A DNA stretch of 64,000 nt from Enterobacter asburiae (GTDB taxonomy: Bacteria > Pseudomonadota > Gammaproteobacteria > Enterobacterales > Enterobacteriaceae): contig NZ_JAKCMV010000002.1 in the NCBI RefSeq assembly GCF_021440515.1, forward strand, positions 1 to 64,000. The letters run 5' to 3'. A program made the position numbers and the translations under genes. The notes beneath the pieces are model-generated. The model saw only the letters and a program-made list of their open reading frames with translations. It ran no database searches and was not told the origin of the DNA. Positions 29,970 through 40,203 of the stretch are shown here, piece by piece (the stretch's first letter is position 1; the number at the start of each line of letters is the position of its first letter).

Positions 29970-32030
29970 ATGGGTCAGGAAAAGTTATACATCGAGAAAG
30001 AGCTAAGCTGGTTAGCGTTCAACGAACGTGTCCTTCAGGAAGCGGCGGATAAAACAAACCCGCTGATTGAGCGTATGCGTTTTTTGGGTATTTATTCCAA
30101 TAACCTTGATGAATTCTATAAGGTTCGCTTCGCCGAGCTGAAGCGCAGGATCATCATCAGCGAAGAGCAGGGTTTGAACTCCCACTCGCGGCATCTGCTG
30201 GGCAAAATCCAGTCCCGCGTGATGAAAGCCGATCAGGAGTTCGATGGCCTTTATAACGAGCTGCTGCTTGAAATGGCGCGCAACCAAATCTTCCTGATCA
30301 ACGAACGCCAGCTTTCCGTGAACCAGCAAACCTGGCTGCGTCACTACTTCAAACATTACCTGCGCCAGCACATCACCCCGATCCTGATTAACCGCGAAAC
30401 GGACCTGGTGCAGTTCCTGAAAGACGATTACACCTATCTGGCGGTAGAGATTATTCGCGGCGAGGCGATTAGCTACGCGCTGCTGGAGATCCCGTCCGAT
30501 AAGGTTCCGCGCTTTGTGAACCTGCCGCCGGAAACCCCGCGCCGCCGCAAGCCGATGATCCTGCTCGACAACATCCTGCGCTACTGCCTGGACGATATCT
30601 TCAAGGGCTTCTTCGACTACGACGCCCTCAACGCCTATTCCATGAAAATGACCCGTGATGCCGAGTACGATCTGGTGCACGAGATGGAATCGAGCCTGAT
30701 GGAGCTGATGTCCTCCAGCCTGAAGCAGCGCCTGACGGCGGAGCCGGTGCGCTTTGTGTATCAGCGCGACATGCCGGATGCCATGGTGGAGATGCTGCGT
30801 GAAAAGCTGACCATCTCCCGCTACGACTCCATTATCCCCGGCGGTCGTTACCACAACTTTAAAGACTTTATCGGCTTCCCGAACGTCGGCAAAGCGAACC
30901 TGGTCAACAAGCCGCTGCCGCGCCTGCGCCATATCTGGTTCGATAAGTTCCGCAACGGCTTTGACGCCATTCGCGAGCGCGACGTTCTGCTCTACTATCC
31001 GTACCACACCTTTGAACACGTGCTGGAGCTGCTGCGCCAGGCATCGTTTGACCCTAACGTGCTGGCTATCAAGATCAACATCTACCGCGTGGCAAAAGAT
31101 TCGCGCATCATCGACGCGATGATCCACGCCGCGCACAACGGTAAGAAAGTGACCGTGGTGGTTGAGCTTCAGGCGCGTTTCGACGAAGAGGCAAACATCC
31201 ACTGGGCACGACGCCTGACCGAAGCGGGCGTTCACGTCATCTTCTCCGCGCCGGGCCTGAAAATTCACGCCAAGCTGTTCCTCATCTCGCGTAAAGAGGG
31301 CGAAGACGTGGTGCGTTATGCCCACATCGGCACCGGTAACTTTAACGAGAAAACGGCGCGTATTTATACCGACTACTCGCTGCTGACCGCCGACGCGCGC
31401 ATCACCAACGAAGTGCGCCGGGTGTTTAACTTTATAGAGAACCCGTACCGCCCGGTGAGCTTCGATTATCTGCTGGTGTCACCGCAGAACTCGCGCCGCC
31501 TGCTTTACCAGATGATCGACAAAGAGATCGCCAACGCGCAGCAGGGGCTCTCTTCCGGCATCACGCTGAAGCTTAACAACCTGGTCGATAAAGGGCTGGT
31601 GGATCGTCTGTATGCCGCCTCCAGCTCCGGCGTGCCGGTCAATCTGCTGATCCGCGGTATGTGCTCGCTCATTCCGGAACTGGAAGGGATTAGCGACAAT
31701 ATTCGCGTGATCAGCATCGTTGACCGCTATCTGGAACACGACCGGGTCTATATTTTCGATAATGCAGGAGATAAGCAGGTTTATCTCTCCTCGGCGGACT
31801 GGATGACGCGTAATATTGACTACCGCATTGAAGTGGCGACGCCGCTGCTCGATCCGCGTCTTAAGCAGCAGATCCTCGACATTATCGAGCTTTTGTTTAG
31901 CGATACGGTGAAAGCCCGCCATATCGACAAAGAACTCAGTAACCGCTACGTGTCGCGCGGCAATCGTCGTAAAGTGCGCTCACAGCTGGCGATTTACGAC
32001 TATATAAAATCACTCGAGCAACCTGATTAA
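29970..32030 (+). CDS. ppk: Polyphosphate kinase Ppk (PPK1)
   Basis: A 686-residue enzyme (E. coli 688) polymerising the gamma phosphate of ATP into polyphosphate at the inner membrane. Domain order is N-terminal (about 1-105), head (about 107-320) and two phospholipase-D-like catalytic halves. The autophosphorylated His is expected in [15 protein letters not shown], and a second active-site His is in the [13 protein letters not shown] region. The start [22 protein letters not shown] is standard. ppx follows after three bases, so synthesis and breakdown of polyphosphate are encoded in one operon. Confidence 0.97.
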   Translation: MGQEKLYIEKELSWLAFNERVLQEAADKTNPLIERMRFLGIYSNNLDEFYKVRFAELKRRIIISEEQGLNSHSRHLLGKIQSRVMKADQEFDGLYNELLLEMARNQIFLINERQLSVNQQTWLRHYFKHYLRQHITPILINRETDLVQFLKDDYTYLAVEIIRGEAISYALLEIPSDKVPRFVNLPPETPRRRKPMILLDNILRYCLDDIFKGFFDYDALNAYSMKMTRDAEYDLVHEMESSLMELMSSSLKQRLTAEPVRFVYQRDMPDAMVEMLREKLTISRYDSIIPGGRYHNFKDFIGFPNVGKANLVNKPLPRLRHIWFDKFRNGFDAIRERDVLLYYPYHTFEHVLELLRQASFDPNVLAIKINIYRVAKDSRIIDAMIHAAHNGKKVTVVVELQARFDEEANIHWARRLTEAGVHVIFSAPGLKIHAKLFLISRKEGEDVVRYAHIGTGNFNEKTARIYTDYSLLTADARITNEVRRVFNFIENPYRPVSFDYLLVSPQNSRRLLYQMIDKEIANAQQGLSSGITLKLNNLVDKGLVDRLYAASSSGVPVNLLIRGMCSLIPELEGISDNIRVISIVDRYLEHDRVYIFDNAGDKQVYLSSADWMTRNIDYRIEVATPLLDPRLKQQILDIIELLFSDTVKARHIDKELSNRYVSRGNRRKVRSQLAIYDYIKSLEQPD

Positions 32031-32033
32031 CCT

Positions 32034-33581
32034 ATGCCAATAAACGATATGACCCCACGACCGCAGGAGTTTGCCGCGGTCGACCTTGGCTCTAACAGTT
32101 TCCACATGGTCATCGCCCGTGAGGTGGATGGCGCGATGCAGATCATCGGTCGTCTGAAGCAGCGTGTGCATCTGGCCGACGGTCTTGACGAAAACAGTAT
32201 GCTCAGCGAAGAGGCGATGGAGCGCGGCTTAAACTGCCTGTCGCTGTTCGCGGAGCGCCTGCAAGGGTTTTCGCCGTCCAGCGTCTGCATCGTGGGTACC
32301 CATACGCTGCGCCAGGCGCTCAACGCGCCGGAGTTTCTCAAGCGCGCCGAGAAAGTGATCCCCTACCCGATTGAGATAATCTCGGGTAACGAGGAAGCGC
32401 GTCTGATTTTTATGGGCGTGGAGCACACCCAGCCGGAAAAAGGCCGCAAGCTGGTTATCGATATCGGCGGCGGCTCTACGGAGCTGGTGATTGGTGAAGA
32501 CTTTGAGCCGCGTCTGGTTGAGAGCCGCAGAATGGGCTGCGTCAGCTTTGCGCAGATCTATTTCCCCGGCGGTGCGATCACCCGCGAGAACTTCCAGCGC
32601 GCCCGCATGGCCGCCACGCAAAAGCTGGAAACTCTCGCCTGGCAGTATCGTATTCAGGGCTGGAACGTGGCGCTGGGCGCTTCGGGCACCATTAAAGCGG
32701 CGCATGAAGTGCTGCTGGCGATGGGCGAAAAAGACGGTTTTATCACCCCCGAGCGTCTGACGATGCTCATGGAAGAGGTAATCAAACATAAAAGCTTTGA
32801 TGCGCTAAGCCTGCCGGGCCTGTCGGACGAACGCAAGGCGGTGTTTGTGCCGGGTCTGGCTATCCTGTGCGGCGTGTTTGATGCGCTGGCGATCAAGGAG
32901 CTGCGTCTGTCCGACGGTGCGCTGCGTGAAGGCGTGCTGTATGAGATGGAGGGCCGCTTCCGCCATCAGGATATCCGCAGCCGCACGGCGCAAAGTCTGG
33001 CGAACCAGTACAACATCGACCGCGAGCAGGCCAAGCGGGTGCTGGATACCACCACGCAAATGTACGATCAGTGGCATGAGCAGAACCCTAAGCTCGGCCA
33101 TCCGCAGCTGGAGGCGCTGCTGAAGTGGGCGGCTCTGCTGCACGAAGTGGGTCTGAACATCAACCACAGCGGGATGCATCGCCACTCGGCCTATATTCTG
33201 CAAAACAGCGATCTGCCGGGCTTTAACCAGGAGCAGCAGGCGATGATGGCGACGCTGGTTCGCTACCACCGCAAGGCCATTAAGCTCGACGACATGCCGC
33301 GCTTTACGCTGTTTAAGAAGAAGCAGTTCCTGCCGCTGATCCAGCTGCTGCGTCTGGGCGTGCTGCTGAACAACCAGCGCCAGGCGACCACCACGCCGCC
33401 AACGCTGAAGCTGACCACCGACGATCACCACTGGACGCTGAGCTTCCCGCACGACTGGTTTAGCCAGAACGCGCTGGTCCTGCTGGACCTGGAAAAAGAG
33501 CAGCAGTACTGGGAAGCGGTGACCGGCTGGATGCTGAAAATTGAAGAAGAGAGTTCACCCGACGCCGACGTAGCGGCGTAA
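32034..33581 (+). CDS. ppx: Exopolyphosphatase Ppx
   Basis: A 515-residue exopolyphosphatase (E. coli 513) releasing phosphate from polyphosphate ends; it also acts on pppGpp. The ASKHA-fold phosphate loops are [17 protein letters not shown] near the N-terminus and [17 protein letters not shown] at about residue 140, with the catalytic Glu in SGNEEARLI. The C-terminal half contains the HD-like domain ([22 protein letters not shown]). It begins 3 bp after ppk and ends 3 bp before the convergent yfgF stop, with no room for a terminator between them. Confidence 0.97.
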   Translation: MPINDMTPRPQEFAAVDLGSNSFHMVIAREVDGAMQIIGRLKQRVHLADGLDENSMLSEEAMERGLNCLSLFAERLQGFSPSSVCIVGTHTLRQALNAPEFLKRAEKVIPYPIEIISGNEEARLIFMGVEHTQPEKGRKLVIDIGGGSTELVIGEDFEPRLVESRRMGCVSFAQIYFPGGAITRENFQRARMAATQKLETLAWQYRIQGWNVALGASGTIKAAHEVLLAMGEKDGFITPERLTMLMEEVIKHKSFDALSLPGLSDERKAVFVPGLAILCGVFDALAIKELRLSDGALREGVLYEMEGRFRHQDIRSRTAQSLANQYNIDREQAKRVLDTTTQMYDQWHEQNPKLGHPQLEALLKWAALLHEVGLNINHSGMHRHSAYILQNSDLPGFNQEQQAMMATLVRYHRKAIKLDDMPRFTLFKKKQFLPLIQLLRLGVLLNNQRQATTTPPTLKLTTDDHHWTLSFPHDWFSQNALVLLDLEKEQQYWEAVTGWMLKIEEESSPDADVAA

Positions 33582-33584
33582 GGC

Positions 33585-35825
33585 TCAGGCGTCCTCGTGC
33601 GACGCCTCGGCTTCCAGCAGCGACTCCAGCGCCACCGGCCTGCCAATCAGATAACCCTGCACATAATCGATACCTAGCGCGTGTACCGCGCTTCGTATCT
33701 CTTCGTTTTCAACGTATTCCGCCACCACCAGCATTTTCTTCATGCGTGCCAGATGGCAGATGGAGGCGACAATCTGATAGTCCAGGCTGTTGCTGACGAT
33801 ATTGCGGATAAAGCTGCCGTCGATTTTGAGAATGTCGGCATCCACGCTTTTCAGACGCGCATAGCTCGCATAGCCCGTCCCGAAATCGTCAATTGCTATC
33901 CGCACGCCCAACTGCTGCAACTGTCGGAGCGTCTGCGCCGCCGCGTGGGAATTGCCAAAGCTGCTGCTTTCGGTGATTTCAAACACAATCTGCCAGGGCT
34001 CTACGCTGTACTTCGTCAGCAGGCGGTTGACCTCCAGCGGCAGCTGCGTCCGGCACACGGTTGACGGCGCGAGGTTAATCGCAAAACGCTGGGCCGGAAG
34101 CCGGTCGCGGTTATCCGCCAGGAAGCGCAGCGTGCGCTCCAGCACCCACAGATCCACCCGTGACGACAGGCCGAACTCCTGCGCTACCGGCAGGAAGACG
34201 TCGGGCGAAATCAGATCGCCGTTCTCATCCGGCATTCGCAGCAACACTTCATGGTAATGGTCGCCCCGCAGCCCGCGCACCGGCTGCACCATCAGGGTGA
34301 ACGCATCCTGCTCGAGCGCCCGTTGCAGACGGTTCATCATCGCCACTTTATCTTTCAGATTACGCTGCAAATGCAAAGCACCGCGCTGCTGGAGATTTTC
34401 CGGGTGGTTGGTGGAGAGCGACAGATCGGCAATTACGCCCAGCTCGCCCAGCACCAGATAGAGGTGGTTAACCGGCGAGCGCACAAAGCAATAGCTCACG
34501 CCCACCTGCGGCTGGAGCGGCATGCCGTCCCAGATAAAGCGGAACTGCTTGATGTGCTCATCCAGCGTGTCGATGCGCATCTGGTACGACTCGGTGTTCA
34601 GGCGCACGGCCAGGTCGCATCCGGTCAGGTGATAGACCTGCTCATTAGGCTGAAGCGTACCGTTGATCCACGCTGCCAGCTTTTGCTTATACTGGATACG
34701 CAGCAGCACGCCATAGTTACGGCCCAGCACTTCCAGTTCAGGGATTCGCAGCAAGCAGAGCGCCGACCAGGGTGATTTTGCCAGCTCGCGGGCTAAGGCG
34801 CGCAGGTTCGGCATATGCATCACCGGGTCGAGAAACGCCAGCCTGCGGGCGCGGATATTGACCGCCCGCTGACGCGTCGCCAGCATCGACATGTAAATCA
34901 CCACAAACGAGAAGACCAGATAGCTGGACGAGGTGATAGCAAGCTGTACGTCATAGCCCGACTGATGCGGGATATAGCGGTAAAAGTAATGAATCGACAC
35001 CAGCAGCACCGGTGTCCAGATAATCGACATCAGCTTGTAGCCAAAACGCATGGCGGCCCACAGCATCACCGGCATCAGCAGCGACAGCGTGTAGTTGGTG
35101 CTGAATATCGAACTATTTTCATTCATCGGGAGTAACAGCAGCGTGAGCAAACTGCTCATGACAAGCGCCCAAATCAGAAATTCGGTAAGGCTTACCTTCC
35201 TGTCTATCTGGCCGCGGATCTGTGAAATCAGGCTTTTAAGGTAGAACGGGTTGCGGATAAGACGGATCAGTAGATAGCTCATCGGTACGCCCGTCAGCCC
35301 GCTGACCAGCAGCGCCTGATAGTTAATGAGCGTGCGGATATTTATCGGGTTCAGGCCGGCAAGGCTTTGACGGCTCTCGTAGATGCCCAGATAGGCCGCA
35401 AACTGAAACAACACCAGGAACAGGGTTGCCGGACAGACGACCTGCCAGAAGATGCGCTGCGCCATTAAGCGCGCGTCGCCATAGGCCACCATGTTGCGCT
35501 GCGGGCTAAAGACGCGGTATCCGCCCCAGCTCAGCACAACTGGAACAATAAAATGCAGGATGCTCGCCGCGGCTTCAAATAGCCCAACCGACGAGTAATA
35601 GCGAAAGAAAACCGCCAGAACAATGCCCGGCAAGGCTGCAAAACCATAAAAGAGCATCATGGCAAGCAGGAAAAAGAGAGGCACATAATAGAGAACGACA
35701 GGCCCGTCGCCCAGTTGCGTATAGGTATTCACCCCGCTGAGCAGCGGCAGCAAAATAAGAGGCAAAATGAGCGGTAACGCCCACCAGCGGTCTTTATTAT
35801 TTTTAAGGAAATAGACGATGTTCAT
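33585..35825 (-). CDS. yfgF: YfgF (PdeF), membrane c-di-GMP phosphodiesterase
   Basis: A 746-residue inner-membrane protein (E. coli YfgF 747), known in E. coli as an anaerobic cyclic-di-GMP phosphodiesterase affecting surface properties and peroxide sensitivity. The N-terminal 330 or so residues contain about eight to ten membrane segments (MASE1-like). A degenerate GGDEF domain without a GGDEF motif follows, then a C-terminal EAL domain. Here the EAL motif reads EVLLR, retaining the catalytic Glu. IDDFGTGYASYARLK, NLAPST and EITESS are intact, so activity is expected. The ATG at 35825 was chosen by homology. An FNR-type box centred about 143 bp upstream fits anaerobic expression. Confidence 0.93.
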   Translation of the reverse strand: MNIVYFLKNNKDRWWALPLILPLILLPLLSGVNTYTQLGDGPVVLYYVPLFFLLAMMLFYGFAALPGIVLAVFFRYYSSVGLFEAAASILHFIVPVVLSWGGYRVFSPQRNMVAYGDARLMAQRIFWQVVCPATLFLVLFQFAAYLGIYESRQSLAGLNPINIRTLINYQALLVSGLTGVPMSYLLIRLIRNPFYLKSLISQIRGQIDRKVSLTEFLIWALVMSSLLTLLLLPMNENSSIFSTNYTLSLLMPVMLWAAMRFGYKLMSIIWTPVLLVSIHYFYRYIPHQSGYDVQLAITSSSYLVFSFVVIYMSMLATRQRAVNIRARRLAFLDPVMHMPNLRALARELAKSPWSALCLLRIPELEVLGRNYGVLLRIQYKQKLAAWINGTLQPNEQVYHLTGCDLAVRLNTESYQMRIDTLDEHIKQFRFIWDGMPLQPQVGVSYCFVRSPVNHLYLVLGELGVIADLSLSTNHPENLQQRGALHLQRNLKDKVAMMNRLQRALEQDAFTLMVQPVRGLRGDHYHEVLLRMPDENGDLISPDVFLPVAQEFGLSSRVDLWVLERTLRFLADNRDRLPAQRFAINLAPSTVCRTQLPLEVNRLLTKYSVEPWQIVFEITESSSFGNSHAAAQTLRQLQQLGVRIAIDDFGTGYASYARLKSVDADILKIDGSFIRNIVSNSLDYQIVASICHLARMKKMLVVAEYVENEEIRSAVHALGIDYVQGYLIGRPVALESLLEAEASHEDA

Positions 35826-36179
35826 AGATGCCCGTTTAAAACCCCACGCGTTCCAGTGGGTAAAAGAAGACAGGCATCCAACCTGACGTACATGCCCGTG
35901 CGGTAAACCTATGTGCGAGCATAATGGAGCAAGGATTTTAAATAGCGTCACCGATAATTTTTTGACTTAAATCAAACTATTTCCGGTGAAATTCATTTTC
36001 GGACATCTATCCAGGATATTTTTATTCTTATTATCAATATGGTAAATGCATGATTTCTATTCAATAACATTGATTAATGTAAACATTGACGGATTTTTAC
36101 ATCCGGCCGAATTGACCCCCTCCTCCCGCTGTGCCTTAATGTGCAAATCGCCCGCACGGGTATACCCAGGAAAAACACA
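35826..36179. other. 354-bp intergenic region between yfgF and yfgG
   Basis: This is an AT-rich divergent promoter region without a credible gene. It contains an FNR-like box at 35962-35975 oriented towards yfgF, with TAAAAT on the minus strand at 35935-35940. The yfgG ribosome-binding site AGGA lies before the GTG at 36180. The part from 36000 to 36110 is especially AT-rich and holds no operator I can name. Confidence 0.5.
35962..35975 (-). promoter_or_regulatory. FNR box upstream of yfgF
   Basis: TTGAC-TTAA-ATCAA differs from the FNR consensus TTGAT-N4-ATCAA at one base. With the TAAAAT -10 at 35935-35940 (minus strand), the box would be centred about 41 bp before the transcription start, the classic activating position. 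Confidence 0.7.
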
Positions 36180-36368
36180 GTGAGTCAGGCCACGCGTATG
36201 CACAAACGACATCGGTTTAACACTCGGATGACCCGCATCATACTGCTGATTAGTTTTCTCTTTTTCTTTGGCCGCTTTGTTTATTCTTCCATTGGTGCCT
36301 GGTATCACCATCAGGACAAGATGCAATCTCAGCAATCCAGTCTGTCTGTTGAAACATCCGCACAATAG
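36180..36368 (+). CDS. yfgG: YfgG, small membrane protein (DUF2633)
   Basis: A 62-residue protein (E. coli YfgG 63) with a basic N-terminus (MHKRHRFNTRMTR), one hydrophobic helix IILLISFLFFFGRFVYSS (about residues 18-35) and a hydrophilic tail ending SLSVETSAQ. E. coli YfgG has been connected with nickel and cobalt tolerance; the mechanism is unknown. GTG at 36180 is the start, as the upstream in-frame ATG at 36141 adds non-conserved residues and AGGA precedes the GTG. Its last 119 bp overlap the 3' end of the LysR gene on the opposite strand, yet the tail sequence is still E. coli-like, so yfgG is intact. Confidence 0.87.
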   Translation: MSQATRMHKRHRFNTRMTRIILLISFLFFFGRFVYSSIGAWYHHQDKMQSQQSSLSVETSAQ

Positions 36369-37218
36369 CGGCGATCCCTCGGCTCAGGATCTTATCCTGG
36401 CGCATCACGACCGCCAGCTGGCGCTGTAAATACGGCGTAAGCGACTGCACGCGTAACCCTTCGCGATCGGCTTCCATCGCCACCGCCATGCGCGGAACAA
36501 TGCTGTAGCCCAGGCCGGCACGCACCATACGTTTAATAGCCTCAATGCTGCCAAGCTGCATCACCGGGGTTATCGCCAATCCGCTGGCCTCAAACCAGCC
36601 GTCGATCAGCGCCCGCGTGCCGCTTCCCGACTCGAACGCAATCAGCGGGCGATGCTGCAACCCCTCCGGCGTGAGCGGCTCTGACGATTCGAGAGTGTCT
36701 GCGTCAATAAACACGAACTCTTCGGTCATCACCGGCATGACGTCAAGCGAACGCCCGCCCGCCGGTAACGTCACCAGCCCCATATCCAGACGGTTTTCCT
36801 CAATGGCCCGCACCACGTCGAGCGTGTTTCCGGTCGTCACACCCACGCGTAACAGCGGGTAATCGCTGCGCAGCCGCTGTAGAAGCGAGGGCAAAAGATG
36901 GATGCAGGCGGTCGCCCCGGTGCCGAGCGTGACCGTGCCGCTCACCTCGCCATTCAACTCGCTGACCGAACGCACCGCCTCCTGCACCGTCTGTTCGATG
37001 CGCTCCGTATGGGTGAGCAGCATCAGCCCGGCCTGGGTTGCCTTAATGCCGCGCCCGGTGCGCTCGATGAGGCGCGTCTGGAGGAACTGCTCCAGCTGAC
37101 GGATTTGCAGGCTCACGGCGGGCTGAGAAATCCCCAGCGCATCCGCCGCCGCGGAAAAGCTGCCGCGCTGAACCACCAGACGAAACGTTGCCAGCTGGGC
37201 CAGATTTAACGTCATCAT
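36250..37218 (-). CDS. LysR-family transcriptional regulator
   Basis: A 322-residue LysR-type regulator. The winged helix-turn-helix is at residues 5-65 (LATFRLVVQRGSFSAAADALGISQPAVSLQIRQLEQFL), followed by the linker helix and a type 2 periplasmic-binding-protein fold for the inducer (about 92-295). The ligand and target are unknown. It is divergent from the MFS gene at 37317, with a dyad CTTAT-N7-ATAAG between them, so it probably controls that transporter. The C-terminal 39 codons run antisense through yfgG, and the last 20 residues are hydrophilic and non-domain. There is no counterpart at this site in E. coli K-12, where yfgH and yfgI follow yfgG. Confidence 0.88.
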   Translation of the reverse strand: MMTLNLAQLATFRLVVQRGSFSAAADALGISQPAVSLQIRQLEQFLQTRLIERTGRGIKATQAGLMLLTHTERIEQTVQEAVRSVSELNGEVSGTVTLGTGATACIHLLPSLLQRLRSDYPLLRVGVTTGNTLDVVRAIEENRLDMGLVTLPAGGRSLDVMPVMTEEFVFIDADTLESSEPLTPEGLQHRPLIAFESGSGTRALIDGWFEASGLAITPVMQLGSIEAIKRMVRAGLGYSIVPRMAVAMEADREGLRVQSLTPYLQRQLAVVMRQDKILSRGIAAIVRMFQQTDWIAEIASCPDGDTRHQWKNKQSGQRKREN

Positions 37219-37229
37219 TCAAAGTTTCT

Positions 37230-37246
37230 CTTATACAGGTCATAAG
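37230..37246. promoter_or_regulatory. LysR-type operator between regulator and MFS gene
   Basis: CTTAT-ACAGGTC-ATAAG, an interrupted palindrome containing the T-N11-A pattern of LysR-family sites, lies 12 bp from the regulator start in the 98-bp divergent region. It is the best candidate for autoregulation and control of the transporter. Confidence 0.55.
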
Positions 37247-37316
37247 GTTACGCGCCTGCCTGCACAATAGCGCGCCCGTTATGCTGAGGACAACTGCATT
37301 AACGGAATGAAAAACA

Positions 37317-38507
37317 ATGGAAACACCTGCCCTGCCCCGCCGCCTAGCTCTGACCGCAGGCTGTAATCAGCTTATCAACTGGGGGATTTCGTTTTACATG
37401 CCGGGAACGTTCGCCACGGCAATCGCTGCCGACAGAGGTTGGTCCTCCCCGCAGATCTACCTGGGACTGACGCTTGCCATGCTGATGATGGCGATGGTTT
37501 CCCCCTTTGTCGCCCGGCTGCTGGCGAGTTTTGGCGGGCGGCGGGTGGTAATGAGCGGCACGCTGCTGATTGCCGCAGGCTGCGCGGGGATGGCGCTTAT
37601 TGACTCGCTTAGCGGCTGGTACGGATGTTGGCTGCTGGCGGGTATCGGGATGCGGCTCTCCCTGTATGACGCGCTGTTTGCCTCGCTGGTGAATCTTTAT
37701 GGACAACAGGCGCGGCGCACGATTTCCCGCGTCACGCTGGCGGGCGGTCTGGCCTCAGCGGTGTTTTGGCCGCTGGGGAATGCGCTGCTCGGTATTATGC
37801 GCTGGCAGAATGCGCTGTTGATCTACGCTCTTTTTGGCCTGCTGAGCGCGGCGCTGATTTACCCGCTCTCCTCGCAGCGGATTTCATTGATGGCAAAAAC
37901 GCCAGCCCGGATATCCAGATACGAACGGCGCAGCGGCTGGCTGTACGCCGCCTTTATCGCCCTGATCGCCTTTGTCTCTAACGGCACTTCCACGCACCTG
38001 CCGGAATTTATTGCCAGCGCCGGGCTGCCGGTGGCGGCGGGAATGCTGTGGGGAATCGGCCAGACCGGGGCGCGTTCGATGGAGGTGCTCGCGGGCGCGC
38101 GGCTGACCCCGCTCAGGCTGACGATCTTTACCGCTCTCGCAATGCCGCTCTGTTTTCTGCTCGGGCTAAGCGGATCGCAGTTTGCGTGGTGCGCCGCCGG
38201 GTTTGTGCTGGGGTTTGGCGCCATCAACGGGCTGGTAACTATCGTCAAAGCCACGCTGCCGCTGGAGCTGTTCAGTACGGAAAGCTACGCCAGCCGCACC
38301 GGCTGGTTGTTAATTCCGGGCCAGCTGACGGCGGCGGCATCGCCCTTTGCCTGTGCCTGGCTGAATAAAACGCTGGGAATAACAGACGCGATGTGGGTGT
38401 CGCTGTGGCTGACGCTGGTGATTGCCGGGCTGGCGATGGGGCTGGTGTGCCACCCGCGGGCGCGGTACGAAAAGCCGGGCGGGACTGTCGTGAGTAGCGT
38501 GAAGTGA
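37317..38507 (+). CDS. MFS transporter of unknown substrate
   Basis: A 396-residue major facilitator superfamily protein with about twelve membrane segments. It begins METPALPRRLALTAGCNQLINWGISFYMPGTFATAIA, and the loop between helices 2 and 3 contains the motif-A remnant ARLLASFGGRRVVM. The substrate cannot be read from sequence. It is divergent from a LysR regulator that probably responds to the transported compound, and it is followed by a shared terminator before guaA. The pair is an addition relative to E. coli K-12. Confidence 0.8.
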   Translation: METPALPRRLALTAGCNQLINWGISFYMPGTFATAIAADRGWSSPQIYLGLTLAMLMMAMVSPFVARLLASFGGRRVVMSGTLLIAAGCAGMALIDSLSGWYGCWLLAGIGMRLSLYDALFASLVNLYGQQARRTISRVTLAGGLASAVFWPLGNALLGIMRWQNALLIYALFGLLSAALIYPLSSQRISLMAKTPARISRYERRSGWLYAAFIALIAFVSNGTSTHLPEFIASAGLPVAAGMLWGIGQTGARSMEVLAGARLTPLRLTIFTALAMPLCFLLGLSGSQFAWCAAGFVLGFGAINGLVTIVKATLPLELFSTESYASRTGWLLIPGQLTAAASPFACAWLNKTLGITDAMWVSLWLTLVIAGLAMGLVCHPRARYEKPGGTVVSSVK

Positions 38508-38510
38508 TAA

Positions 38511-38540
38511 AAAAACCCTCTGTCGAAACAGAGGGTTTTT
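38511..38540. terminator. Bidirectional terminator between MFS gene and guaA
   Basis: A 13-bp stem, AAAAACCCTCTGT / ACAGAGGGTTTTT, with loop CGAA serves both converging transcripts. A-run and T-run flanks are symmetrical. Confidence 0.92.
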
Positions 38541-38562
38541 ATTTACTGACTACGGGAGGGAA

Positions 38563-40140
38563 TTATTCCCACTCAATCGTTGCCGGTGGCTTACCGCTGA
38601 TGTCATACACCACCCGGGAAATGCCGTTCACTTCGTTGATGATGCGGTTAGACACGCGGCCTAAGAAGTCATACGGCAGATGCGCCCAGTGCGCAGTCAT
38701 GAAGTCGATGGTTTCAACCGCACGCAGGGAGACAACCCAGTCGTATTTACGGCCATCACCCATTACGCCAACGGAGCGCACAGGCAGGAACACGGTGAAC
38801 GCCTGGCTCACTTTGTTGTACAGGTCGGCTTTGTGCAGCTCTTCGATGAAGATCGCGTCCGCACGACGCAGCAGGTCGCAGTACTCTTTCTTCACTTCGC
38901 CCAGTACGCGCACGCCCAGACCTGGCCCCGGGAACGGGTGACGGTAGAGCATGTCGTACGGCAGACCTAGTTCCAGACCGATCTTACGCACTTCGTCTTT
39001 GAACAGCTCGCGCAGCGGTTCAACCAGGCCCATCTTCATCTCTTTCGGCAGGCCGCCCACGTTGTGGTGAGATTTGATGACGTGCGCTTTACCGGTTGCG
39101 GATGCCGCCGATTCGATCACGTCAGGGTAGATAGTGCCCTGCGCCAGCCACTTCACGTCTTCCAGCTTCAGCGCTTCTTCGTCGAACACTTCAACGAACA
39201 CGCGGCCGATGATTTTACGTTTTGCTTCCGGATCGTTTTCGCCTTTCAGCGCGTCGAGGAAGCGCTGTTCGCCTTCCACGTGAACGATATTCAGACCGAA
39301 GTGATCACCAAACATGTCCATCACCTGCTGGGCTTCGTTCAGACGCAGCAGGCCGTTGTCCACGAATACGCAGGTCAGATTTTTGCCGATAGCGCGGTGC
39401 AGCAGCATCGCGGTCACGGAGGAGTCCACGCCGCCGGACAGGCCGAGGATCACTTTGTCATCGCCAACCTGCTGACGGATGCGCTCAACGGCGTCGTCGA
39501 TGATTTTTGCTGGCGTCCACAGGGCTTCACACTGGCAGATGTCGCGCACGAAGCGCTCCAGCATACGCATACCCTGACGGGTGTGGGTCACTTCCGGGTG
39601 GAACTGCACGCCGTAGAAGCGTTTTTCTTCGTTCGCCATAATGGCAAACGGGCAGCTTTCGGTGCTGGCAACGGTCACGAAGTCGGACGGGATGGCGGTA
39701 ACTTTGTCGCCGTGGCTCATCCACACGTCCAGCAGCGGTTTGCCGTCTGCGGTCAGGGAGTCTTCGATGCCGCGCACCAGCGCGCTGTCGGTGACCACTT
39801 CTACCTGCGCATAGCCGAACTCACGTTCGTTAGAGCCTTCAACGTGGCCGCCCAGCTGCATTGCCATGGTCTGCATACCGTAGCAGACGCCGAAGACCGG
39901 TACGCCCGCTTCGAACACGTACTGCGGCGCGCGCGGGCTGTTCTCTTCGGTGGTGCTTTCCGGGCCGCCAGACAGGATGATGCCGCTTGGGTTGAATTCG
40001 CGGATCTGTGCTTCCGTAACATCCCACGCCCACAGCTCACAGTAAACGCCCAGTTCACGCACGCGACGCGCGACCAGCTGAGTATACTGAGAACCAAAAT
40101 CGAGGATGAGAATGCGATGTTTATGAATATTTTCCGTCAT
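38563..40140 (-). CDS. guaA: GMP synthetase GuaA
   Basis: A 525-residue glutamine-hydrolysing GMP synthase, the same length as in E. coli, converting XMP to GMP. The N-terminal class I amidotransferase has the nucleophile Cys in [10 protein letters not shown] and its His/Glu in [10 protein letters not shown]. The ATP pyrophosphatase domain has the P-loop [10 protein letters not shown], and the C-terminal dimerisation domain ends PATIEWE. The ATG at 40140 ([19 protein letters not shown]) is the family start. It lies 63 bp downstream of guaB in the guaBA operon. Confidence 0.98.
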   Translation of the reverse strand: MTENIHKHRILILDFGSQYTQLVARRVRELGVYCELWAWDVTEAQIREFNPSGIILSGGPESTTEENSPRAPQYVFEAGVPVFGVCYGMQTMAMQLGGHVEGSNEREFGYAQVEVVTDSALVRGIEDSLTADGKPLLDVWMSHGDKVTAIPSDFVTVASTESCPFAIMANEEKRFYGVQFHPEVTHTRQGMRMLERFVRDICQCEALWTPAKIIDDAVERIRQQVGDDKVILGLSGGVDSSVTAMLLHRAIGKNLTCVFVDNGLLRLNEAQQVMDMFGDHFGLNIVHVEGEQRFLDALKGENDPEAKRKIIGRVFVEVFDEEALKLEDVKWLAQGTIYPDVIESAASATGKAHVIKSHHNVGGLPKEMKMGLVEPLRELFKDEVRKIGLELGLPYDMLYRHPFPGPGLGVRVLGEVKKEYCDLLRRADAIFIEELHKADLYNKVSQAFTVFLPVRSVGVMGDGRKYDWVVSLRAVETIDFMTAHWAHLPYDFLGRVSNRIINEVNGISRVVYDISGKPPATIEWE

Positions 40141-40203
40141 TGACGCTAATTCCGAGGCAAGTGAAACAAAATCGCCCGGCATATAGCCGGGCGCGGAAAC
40201 CGA

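Noticed and set aside
30012-31325. 437-codon minus-strand frame inside ppk
   Set aside because: Mirror of the ppk coding strand, rich in His, Gln and Val in a shadow-like composition, without a ribosome-binding site.
39064-40143. 359-codon plus-strand frame inside guaA
   Set aside because: Antisense shadow of guaA, which is conserved over its whole length.
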